64,000 nucleotides of DNA, taken from assembly GCA_949840955.1 (NCBI GenBank), contig CATKXV010000007.1, positions 1-64,000 of the forward strand. The letters run 5' to 3'. Both the position numbers and the translations under genes were made by a program. Source of the DNA: an uncultured Anaeroplasmataceae bacterium. Its GTDB lineage: Bacteria > Bacillota_I > Bacilli_A > Acholeplasmatales > Anaeroplasmataceae. A model generated the notes under the pieces. The model was not told the DNA's origin and did not search any database. It worked only from the letters and a program-made list of their open reading frames with translations. Positions 28,601 to 35,375 of this stretch are shown piece by piece; position 1 is the stretch's first letter; each line of letters opens with the position of its first letter.

Positions 28601-29058
28601 TTGCTATTGGTCCACTCCTTTAAATCTGCTGCATCAATCACAGTTGGGGTATCCGAACTATTCTTATGACCTGAGGAAAGAATATCTAAGGAATTGGGCG
28701 TGATCCTATCTACACCTTTATCATAGGTTCTATAGCCATCAACCTTAACTAAATCTCCAACCTTAGCCTTAGAAAATCCTGGATTCTTATATAACTGTAT
28801 TGCAGAAGTTCCATCTTCATCCTCTATAATCATATGTCTTTTCCCATAATCATAGCCTGTAACAATCCCTTTAAAAATAACATGCGTTAAATCTTCCTTC
28901 TTTAAAACCTCCGTAACTGATAATACAGTCTCTTCTATCGGTTCAATAATCGGTGGAATCTCCTCCTCTGGTGGCTTCTTATCTTCCTTTTTACATGCAA
29001 ATAAGCCCATGGTCAAGGAAAGAGTGGTTAAAACTAACAAAAATCTACTTTTTTTCAT
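25639..29058 (-). CDS. Giant lipoprotein with four OB-fold (YhcR-like) repeats and three Ig-like repeats
   Basis: Lipobox TLSLTMGLFACKK; repeated units GIVTGYDYGKRHMIIEDEDG / GVVIGWQYNGSQRTATILEDPNTGEAVEIW / GYVVGYGVNDSGNYTAVIIQDTQTKDCIEFW / ANVAGYSVDKGNHKAIILQDLVTTDCIEFW. Confidence 0.8.
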   Translation of the reverse strand: MKKSRFLLVLTTLSLTMGLFACKKEDKKPPEEEIPPIIEPIEETVLSVTEVLKKEDLTHVIFKGIVTGYDYGKRHMIIEDEDGTSAIQLYKNPGFSKAKVGDLVKVDGYRTYDKGVDRITPNSLDILSSGHKNSSDTPTVIDAADLKEWTNSNRTNPGILFKTYKFTNVEILEVSASYTYIDNQYDEIGGRGLKLGIKNDSSYCDISELKLVQGQKYNITAIAYGLSDDFKDENLDGTVIRLSVLSTDDVELVVENTEEATILVSGQRSFLLENDNDKPDFTTYFQVVDPIDGAVQVTNEMITENVDMKTAGTYPVTFTYQNSIGKTLTHTFEIYVTENGLSISEALKHIPEFIDLHVNGVVIGWQYNGSQRTATILEDPNTGEAVEIWTNNKSDFQRLEVGDHITVYSSTLGFEKEMPRLSGTVAVIKTLAKNVELTPVTKIEDVKAWVTDLANTKENFFGRYSFEAEFVETNGAYSYFLRADETTGNIIQLGLYQSATSYDFVPGCKYKITAVATGISDSYSKVETQSIVMRLSIMNPTDIELVVGEEATVILNGHTFLIAGTSKPNFKEYFNVVDPVDGLLTITDEMITENVDMATPGEYTVSFTYTNTKGNRTEKTVDIIVSQYGLSVSEALLYKGQEKELCFHGYVVGYGVNDSGNYTAVIIQDTQTKDCIEFWANDHSNYRSLWKTLNVGDHIILHTDAIIDSKGLPRAGQKKNETMPIELNGSIKLSTDHLISPTEITDFEGFLTDAITNQTNILGRYTYTGSIENEYLYEMATGEGTHLRVAFYQSKSPVALETGKKYTITFTICGFSSAFDPSKDIDVRISVMSSSDVEEVIEIPDDADFTVSISGEKNLLKGTSKPDFTTYFTVVDATDGEIVITKEMITEAVDMDQVGTYEVSLYCLNSLGKIIQEKFEITIFDAMNVTDAMQYLNQNQEVYIKANVAGYSVDKGNHKAIILQDLVTTDCIEFWGSDSGAYQDVWNSYEVGDQVIVKATSIVDNKGLPRANKTVTPMLIHDSYKLSTGNEIKVVEIPNMDAFLSDAITNQTNILGVYTCKVTVNYNGNDSFYQIKHGENQNLNIQFYQTVCSKPTVEQGKTYTLKFVIVGFNKAYVENSTIYIRATIMETTDVVEAVE

Positions 29059-29067
29059 ATGTGCCTC

Positions 29068-30159
29068 CTATTTCACAATCTCTAGTTCTATTTTTTCACG
29101 CCAAGAACTATAATGCTTTGCAATAAATTCATAATCTAAATCTAAAACCTTTACATCAACTAGATCCTTAATTTCTTGATCTACAAGCGCTAAAGCCTTC
29201 TTGCTAGCTGGAGCTTGTCTAGAAATTTTTGACCAAGCTACTTGAGCTTCAGTCGTTCCCCACCATTCAACAAATAGCTTAGCAGCATTCATTCGGGCCT
29301 CATCCTTTGTTTCAACAATAGCAATTTGAGATACAGAAACTGGAACACCTTCCTCTGGAATTACTACATCCAAATCACAATCATATGCCTCTTCTACCTC
29401 TAAAATGGCTCCTGCCCATGACATAGCAATACAGCAATCCTTTTTTGAAGCTAAATTTGCCTGCCATAAGCCTGTATCCAACACACCATTATTAATAACC
29501 TTGGACAATAAATCCCATCCTTCTTGGGATACACCATAGGTTCCATTCGTATCATCTCTAAATTGAGATAGAATGGAAGCATAGATATTTGTCCCAGAGG
29601 TTGAACTCGGTTTAAAAACATTATATTTTCCTTTAAAATTATTCGCTAAATCCTCCCAATTTTTTGGAGCAAGCTTAACTGCATTCGTAACCTTAGATTC
29701 ATCCTTTGTATAATATTTTGTGTTATAAACTAAATATAAAGGCTCAATTGCCCATGCCGTAAAATAATTGTCCTTCTCTTGATAGGCCTCATCAATTTCC
29801 TCTAACCATGAAGGAGCATAGGGCGTAATGACCTCTGCTTCTTTAAGTTCAATATGCTCTGCTGTAGAGCCACCTAAAACAACATCAGCAAAGGGAAGAT
29901 TTTTTTCATTAATCAATCTACTCTTTAAATTTTGACCTGCCAATTCTACAAGTAAAACCTCAAACGGAAAGTTTTGTTTTTTAATGAGCTCTTCTAAAGC
30001 TGCTCCACGCCCTCCTGAGGTTTGATTTGTGTAAATAATAAGCTGAGTTGCTACCACCTTGCCATCATCTGTAATCGTGGTTTTAGGCTTACAACCGGTA
30101 AGTACTACCGTTAGACAAAGAATAAGTACTGTTGCAAATGACATTAAAATTTTTTTCAT
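29068..30159 (-). CDS. ABC transporter substrate-binding lipoprotein (Fe3+/sugar-phosphate type family)
   Basis: Lipobox TVVLTGCK; Fbp-type SBP pattern; operon with fused permease and ATPase. Confidence 0.88.
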   Translation of the reverse strand: MKKILMSFATVLILCLTVVLTGCKPKTTITDDGKVVATQLIIYTNQTSGGRGAALEELIKKQNFPFEVLLVELAGQNLKSRLINEKNLPFADVVLGGSTAEHIELKEAEVITPYAPSWLEEIDEAYQEKDNYFTAWAIEPLYLVYNTKYYTKDESKVTNAVKLAPKNWEDLANNFKGKYNVFKPSSTSGTNIYASILSQFRDDTNGTYGVSQEGWDLLSKVINNGVLDTGLWQANLASKKDCCIAMSWAGAILEVEEAYDCDLDVVIPEEGVPVSVSQIAIVETKDEARMNAAKLFVEWWGTTEAQVAWSKISRQAPASKKALALVDQEIKDLVDVKVLDLDYEFIAKHYSSWREKIELEIVK

Positions 30160-30168
30160 TTTGTCCTC

Positions 30169-31107
30169 CTAAGATATATTTTTATTTTCTTTTAATGTAA
30201 AAATAGAATAAACTGGATAGTGATCAGAAAGATAATATCGTCCCTGATATACATCATGAATAATAGTCGTTGATTCTACCAATAGTTTTTCTAAGGAATA
30301 GAATAAAAAATCTATCGGTGATCCGGATGTTCCCCCACTGAACCCATGGGAAGTTTTCATTTCATTACCAAATTCCTGTAAAAATGGAGAAAATGTATTG
30401 TCATAATCACTACAATTCGTAAGAGCGCTAAAGCCTTCGTCTGATAAATACATATTGAAATCACCCGTCAATATGACAGGATACTCCTTATACTTTTGCA
30501 TATAGGAAACGAGTAAGGCCAACTGATTCTTCCTTGCTTCCGAGGATTTATGATCCAAATGGGTATTAAAAAAATAAAATTCCGTTTGACTAGGGATATG
30601 CAAAAATTTACCGTAGGTTGTAATTCTTGGCTGTGCTGAATTCCAGCTTTTAGAGCCAACTACCTCAGGGGTTTCAGATAGCCAAAGGGTTTCCCCCTCC
30701 AAGTATTGAATAGTTTTGGTATTATAAAGAATAGAGCATCGTTCCGAATTTTTTTGAAACCTCGGAAGACCTACACTAGCCCACGCATCTCCTAAAATCC
30801 CCATAAGTTCATCATGCTGCCAGCATTGTAATTCCTGACTACCAACAATATCAACATCATAGTTCTTTAAAGCTTCTGCAATTCCATTCTTTCGAATAGC
30901 CCAAGTATGGATTGGATCTCCTCCTCCACTCATATTCTCAAATTTCATATTAAAGGACATCGATTTTAATTGAAATTCCGTACGTATAGGCCCCTTATTA
31001 TCATCTGGGTCTTCTGGCTTTTGAGTACAACTGGATAATCCAATTATACTTATCAAAAGCAAGACAAGAGAGAATAAAGTCCTCCTTTTTTTTCTAATAT
31101 TTTTCAT
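30169..31107 (-). CDS. Endonuclease/exonuclease/phosphatase (EEP, DNase I-like) family lipoprotein
   Basis: Lipobox IIGLSSC; SFNMKFEN, VDIVGSQEL, FNTHLDH, VILTGDFNMY, SDHYPVYS. Confidence 0.88.
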   Translation of the reverse strand: MKNIRKKRRTLFSLVLLLISIIGLSSCTQKPEDPDDNKGPIRTEFQLKSMSFNMKFENMSGGGDPIHTWAIRKNGIAEALKNYDVDIVGSQELQCWQHDELMGILGDAWASVGLPRFQKNSERCSILYNTKTIQYLEGETLWLSETPEVVGSKSWNSAQPRITTYGKFLHIPSQTEFYFFNTHLDHKSSEARKNQLALLVSYMQKYKEYPVILTGDFNMYLSDEGFSALTNCSDYDNTFSPFLQEFGNEMKTSHGFSGGTSGSPIDFLFYSLEKLLVESTTIIHDVYQGRYYLSDHYPVYSIFTLKENKNIS

Positions 31108-31149
31108 TTTTTTCTCCTTATTGTTGATTTTGATTCTTCATCTAATCCA

Positions 31150-31178
31150 ATTATAGCACGTTTTTTGATACGTGTCAA
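31150..31178 (-). promoter_or_regulatory. Operon promoter, perfect TTGACA-17-TATAAT, containing an inverted repeat CACGT-n8-ACGTG
   Basis: Minus strand -35 31173-31178, -10 31150-31155; inverted repeat 31157-31174. Confidence 0.7.
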
Positions 31179-31248
31179 TTTTTATATTATATTTTTATAT
31201 AAACAAAAAAAGTCATGAGAAAATGGAACTCATGACAATCCTTATTTG

Positions 31249-31716
31249 TTAACTACTTCTTAAATTTTTAAAAAAGGCTGATATTTTTGAAGAGCATTCC
31301 TCCTCTAAAATGCCACCTTCAATATGAATGGGATGGTTAAAGGGAACATCAAAAAGACGTGTTGCTCCTTGATGCGCACCAAATCGGTCATTTTTAGCCC
31401 CATAATAAACGTTTTTCACTCTAGCCTGAATCATTGCTCCTGCACACATTACACACGGCTCTAGAGTCACGTAAATGCTCACTTCCTCTAATCTCCAGGT
31501 TCCTAATTTTTTACATGCCTTATCGATAACCTGAATTTCAGCATGAAGCAAAGCATTTTGCTTAGATTCTCTTAAATTATGAGCTCGAGCTATGATTTTA
31601 TTATCATAGACTGCAACAGCACCAATAGGAGTTTCCTTTTTGAGATAAGCCTTATCTGCTTCTCTTAGAGCCTCCCTCATGAAATATTCATGACTCATGA
31701 GCGAACCACATGACAT
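31249..31716 (-). CDS. tadA: tRNA adenosine(34) deaminase
   Basis: HAEIQVIDKACKKLGTWRLEEVSIYVTLEPCVMCAGAMIQARVKNVYYGAKND. Confidence 0.93.
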   Translation of the reverse strand: MSCGSLMSHEYFMREALREADKAYLKKETPIGAVAVYDNKIIARAHNLRESKQNALLHAEIQVIDKACKKLGTWRLEEVSIYVTLEPCVMCAGAMIQARVKNVYYGAKNDRFGAHQGATRLFDVPFNHPIHIEGGILEEECSSKISAFFKNLRSS

Positions 31717-32273
31717 TTACGACATCTAGGCTCATAGGATTCCTTTTCTCCTACCAATATGGTTGGATCACTATATCTTGCAGGCTTTCCATTAATAATC
31801 CTTTGTGTCATAGTTGCTTCATTTCCACAGCATACACAAATGGCAGTGAGCTTTGTAATACTTTCTGCCATTGCTAGCAGATTTGCCACCACAGGAAATG
31901 GATTTCCTCTAAAATCACAATCCAGCCCTGCACATATCACACGTAAGCCTTGATCAGCAAGGCTTCTACTAATTTGTAAAACATCCTCATCAAAAAATTG
32001 AACCTCATCAATGATTACAGCCTCAATATCATCGGTGATGTAGCTCATGATTTCTTTAGAGGAGGCTATATTGATTGCTTGTACCTTACGCTTGTTATGA
32101 GAAACAACCTCAGATAAGGAATATCGATTATCAATCGTAGGCTTAAAAATCAAATATTTCTTTTTTGCAAACTCCATTCGCTTCACACGACGAATGAGCT
32201 CTTCTGTTTTTCCAGCAAACATTGGGCCACATACAACCTCAATCCAGCCAGGCTTATCCATTTTATACTGCAT
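31695..32273 (-). CDS. tdk: Thymidine kinase
   Basis: GPMFAGKTEELIRRVKRMEFAKKKYLIFKP, IDEVQFFD, Zn-binding CxxC pairs. Confidence 0.95.
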   Translation of the reverse strand: MQYKMDKPGWIEVVCGPMFAGKTEELIRRVKRMEFAKKKYLIFKPTIDNRYSLSEVVSHNKRKVQAINIASSKEIMSYITDDIEAVIIDEVQFFDEDVLQISRSLADQGLRVICAGLDCDFRGNPFPVVANLLAMAESITKLTAICVCCGNEATMTQRIINGKPARYSDPTILVGEKESYEPRCRKCHVVRS

Positions 32274-32296
32274 ATTTATACTCCTTTTTTCAGAAA

Positions 32297-32321
32297 AAAA
32301 GCCCCAACGGGGCAAAATTTC
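32297..32321 (-). terminator. rpmE terminator
   Basis: GCCCCAACGGGGC hairpin with flanking T/A tracts. Confidence 0.75.
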
Positions 32322-32323
32322 TA

Positions 32324-32533
32324 TTAGTTATTCTTAACGCCATAACGTTTGTTGAACTTTTCAACACGACCATCTGCCTGAGTAAAAGCTTGTTTACCAG
32401 TGTAAAATGGGTGACAATTTGAACAAGTATCAACACGAATCTCACCTAGTACAGATCCTGTTTCAAATACACTACCACAAGTAGTACAGGTTACCTTTAC
32501 TGTATTATAATTTGGATGGATTCCTTGTTTCAT
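32324..32533 (-). CDS. rpmE: 50S ribosomal protein L31 (zinc-binding type)
   Basis: [27 protein letters not shown]...[14 protein letters not shown]. Confidence 0.95.
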   Translation of the reverse strand: MKQGIHPNYNTVKVTCTTCGSVFETGSVLGEIRVDTCSNCHPFYTGKQAFTQADGRVEKFNKRYGVKNN

Positions 32534-32620
32534 GCTAATACACTCCTTCCGCCATGATTCAATCATAGTAAGTTTCCAAGTTATTCTAACATATATAACT
32601 GAATAATGCAAGTTTTATTT

Positions 32621-33166
32621 TTATAATTTACGAATTTGTTTAAAGCTGAATGTCATTTGTGTAGATCTACCACCAAACATTTCAACCAATACAATAACCT
32701 CTTCTGCATCTAAATTTACAGAGGCAATATCAAATATCTTACCTTCAAATGGACCAGAAACAATTTCAATTCGATCGCCAACCTTAAAGTCCATAACAGA
32801 TTTTTCTACCATACCTAAAGAAATTAGAATACGATTCATTTCATCTACTGGAACGGGAACAGGCTTTGTTCCACCACCACTAGAGCCTAAAAATCCTGTA
32901 ACCTTTGGTGTATTACGAATCATAAACCAAGCCTTTTCATCCATTTCGCCCTCAACTTCCATTTCAACAAAAACGTAGCCTGGGAAAAGCTTAGTCACCT
33001 TTTGCTTCTTTTTTCCTTTTTTATCTGTAACCTCTATCGTTTCTTCTGGAACCATGACCTGAAATATTTTATCGGTCATATTCATTGTTTCTTTACGCTT
33101 TTCAAGGTCAGCCTTTACTGCGTTTTCATAGCCTGAATACGTTCCTACAATATACCATCTTCTCAT
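32621..33166 (-). CDS. nusG: Transcription termination/antitermination protein NusG
   Basis: WYIVGTYSGYENAVKADLEKR, KLFPGYVFVEMEV, KOW FKVGDRIEIVSGPFEGKIFDIASV. Confidence 0.96.
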   Translation of the reverse strand: MRRWYIVGTYSGYENAVKADLEKRKETMNMTDKIFQVMVPEETIEVTDKKGKKKQKVTKLFPGYVFVEMEVEGEMDEKAWFMIRNTPKVTGFLGSSGGGTKPVPVPVDEMNRILISLGMVEKSVMDFKVGDRIEIVSGPFEGKIFDIASVNLDAEEVIVLVEMFGGRSTQMTFSFKQIRKL

Positions 33167-33175
33167 AGATTACCT

Positions 33176-33586
33176 CTAGTCAAAAATTCTAGATAGAATT
33201 TGTGTTATAAATGCATCATATAAGAAGAACAATAATGCAAAAATCACTAAAAATAAAAGAACACGAATGGAATTTCCAACCCATTTTCCAAGAGTTAACC
33301 ATGTAACCTTTTTAAATTCAGGCAAAGCTGGTTTAAAGAATGGATATAATCCATAAATCGTAAATAAACCCGCTAGACCTACCAATACTCCACCAAATGC
33401 CTTAGGATGCTCACCAATTAACCAAAAATCTTGACGAACACTTAAAGCTCCTGTTAAAATCAAACATCCCAATATTAATACAAGCACAGAAAAAATTAAA
33501 AATACATAATTTTCCCATTTGTGTGTTTCCTTTAGATATTGCCATATACGGGATGGCTTATCCTGTGTTTTTTCTTTAACTGCCAT
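33176..33586 (-). CDS. secE: Preprotein translocase subunit SecE, extended three-TM form
   Basis: C-term LPEFKKVTWLTLGKWVGNSIRVLLFLVIFALLFFLYD matches SecE; two additional upstream TM helices. Confidence 0.88.
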   Translation of the reverse strand: MAVKEKTQDKPSRIWQYLKETHKWENYVFLIFSVLVLILGCLILTGALSVRQDFWLIGEHPKAFGGVLVGLAGLFTIYGLYPFFKPALPEFKKVTWLTLGKWVGNSIRVLLFLVIFALLFFLYDAFITQILSRIFD

Positions 33587-33598
33587 TTTCTTTTCTCC

Positions 33599-33748
33599 TT
33601 ATTTTGTTTCCTTATGTATTGTATATTTATTACAATTTTTACAATATTTTTTAACTTCTATTCTTTCCGCCGTTTTCTGAGGATTTTTGGTAGTCGTATA
33701 ATTTCTTGATAAGCATTCCTCACAAACGAGTATAACCTTTGTACGCAC
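33599..33748 (-). CDS. rpmG: 50S ribosomal protein L33 (zinc-binding), GTG start
   Basis: 49 aa [56 protein letters not shown]; absent from ORF track. Confidence 0.93.
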   Translation of the reverse strand: MRTKVILVCEECLSRNYTTTKNPQKTAERIEVKKYCKNCNKYTIHKETK

Positions 33749-33808
33749 CTTGTTTTTCCTCCAAACTTCAAAATAAAAAAACCTTTTAAGGCTTGATATT
33801 ATTCTATA

Positions 33809-34357
33809 TCAAACCAGGTAATTAGTCAATATCTTTTCCGCTTTCTCTTTAATTTTTTTGTATTTTTTATATACAAAAGGATAATCCAGTGCTCTTTTCT
33901 TCGCAAAAACAGTGATTTTTTCACCACGTATAATACAATCCTCAAAAATACAGCGCTCTACTTCACCTTCAAAGTCTAATTCATGGTAAAGAATCTTCAG
34001 CAAATAGCTTTCTGGTGGATAAGCCTCCTGCTCCTTTTCCTGATCATAGGGCTGATGCTGTTCCTGAAAAAATAAATTGCTTTTTTTATATAGCTTGTAG
34101 ATTGTTCTTCTTACAATGAGAAGATAAAATGTATAAAATGAGCATTTCAAATCTGTTCTATACGTTTTTATTGCCTTTTCTAAGCACATAAGACATTCCT
34201 GCTTAAAATCAGCAAACATAATTTGTCTGATATGAAAGACATCCTTAAAAAGCTTAGGAATAAGATGCTCATATTTCGTATAAAGCATTCTCCGTGCTGC
34301 CTCATTTCCATCCTTAATTAAATATAAAAGCTCCTGATCATTTACTGGGAAATACAT
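33809..34357 (-). CDS. Sigma-70 family RNA polymerase sigma factor, positional homologue of SigH
   Basis: NEAARRMLYTKYEHLIPKL...DFKQECLMCLEKAIKTYRTDLKCSFYTFYLLIVRRTIYKLYKK; lies between rlmB and rpmG as sigH does in Bacillus. Confidence 0.7.
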   Translation of the reverse strand: MYFPVNDQELLYLIKDGNEAARRMLYTKYEHLIPKLFKDVFHIRQIMFADFKQECLMCLEKAIKTYRTDLKCSFYTFYLLIVRRTIYKLYKKSNLFFQEQHQPYDQEKEQEAYPPESYLLKILYHELDFEGEVERCIFEDCIIRGEKITVFAKKRALDYPFVYKKYKKIKEKAEKILTNYLV

Positions 34358-34368
34358 TTCCTATTTTA

Positions 34369-35073
34369 TCATTTTTTTAGCATAGAAAGGATAATTCCTG
34401 CACTTACGGAAGCGTTTAGGCTGTTGACATGCCCAACCATAGGAATTGAAATCAGATAATCGACCTGGTTGATTAATGTTTTGGACATTCCAAATCCCTC
34501 TGATCCAATGATGATAGCCAAATCTAGTTTCCCATCAATAGATGAAGCGTCACAATTCCCTCTAGCATCTGTACCACAGATCCAAAAGCCAGCCCTTTTT
34601 AGCTTTTCAACAAAGGCTGATAGGCTATTCACATAAGCTATCTTTACATATTCTATTGCTCCAGTAGAAACATGAGCTACAGTTTCTGTTATAAAGCAGC
34701 TTCTATTTTTAGGCAAGATAACAGCGTCTATTCCAAAAGCATCAACACTTCTTAAGATAGCTCCTAAATTGTGTGGATCCATAATTCCATCTAAAAGTAA
34801 AAAGCGTTTCGGTCCTTGTTGAACCTCATCTATAATCCTTTCATCATAAATTTTATAATCCTCATGATATGCACCATATCCCTGATGATTGGATCCAAAA
34901 AGAGAGTCTAGCCTCTTTTTATTTTCTACCTTATAAGAAATCCCCTTATCCTTTAATAAATCCATAAAGGCCTTATCCTTTTTATAACAATCCTCTGAAA
35001 CAAACACCTCTAAAATTCCTTGATTTGCCCGAATTGCTTCCCTTATGCAGTTTTTACCATAGATTTTTATCAT
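34369..35073 (-). CDS. rlmB: 23S rRNA 2'-O-methyltransferase RlmB-like (TrmH family)
   Basis: IYGKNCIREAIRANQGILEVF, LLDGIMDPHNLGAILRSVDAFGIDAVILPKNRS, IPMVGHVNSLNASVSAGIIL. Confidence 0.92.
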   Translation of the reverse strand: MIKIYGKNCIREAIRANQGILEVFVSEDCYKKDKAFMDLLKDKGISYKVENKKRLDSLFGSNHQGYGAYHEDYKIYDERIIDEVQQGPKRFLLLDGIMDPHNLGAILRSVDAFGIDAVILPKNRSCFITETVAHVSTGAIEYVKIAYVNSLSAFVEKLKRAGFWICGTDARGNCDASSIDGKLDLAIIIGSEGFGMSKTLINQVDYLISIPMVGHVNSLNASVSAGIILSMLKK

Positions 35074-35172
35074 AATATCACCATCAAATTGCTTTTTTAT
35101 TATACCAAATTTTCAAACAAAATAAAATACCCCTTGTGTATTATTTTGTAATTCACAAGGGGTATCCTAAAT

Positions 35173-35328
35173 TTAATTTTGATTATAAAGGTCATTTACA
35201 TCAACGGGAGCTAGATAATAAAATTCAGTTCCAAATTCATAATCATAAAATTCTTCTACTTTTATGCAACGTTGAAGAAAATAACTTCTTTTATCCATTG
35301 GATGAAATTCATCAAAATCATCTTGCAT
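35173..35328 (-). CDS. Small hypothetical protein, 51 aa
   Basis: MQDDFDEFHPMDKRSYFLQRCIKVEEFYDYEFGTEFYYLAPVDVNDLYNQN with GGGTGAT SD and downstream terminator ATACCCCTTGTG...CACAAGGGGTAT. Confidence 0.55.
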   Translation of the reverse strand: MQDDFDEFHPMDKRSYFLQRCIKVEEFYDYEFGTEFYYLAPVDVNDLYNQN

Positions 35329-35375
35329 CTTATCACCCTAAAACTAGTGTGACCGGATTTCGACAAATTTATACA

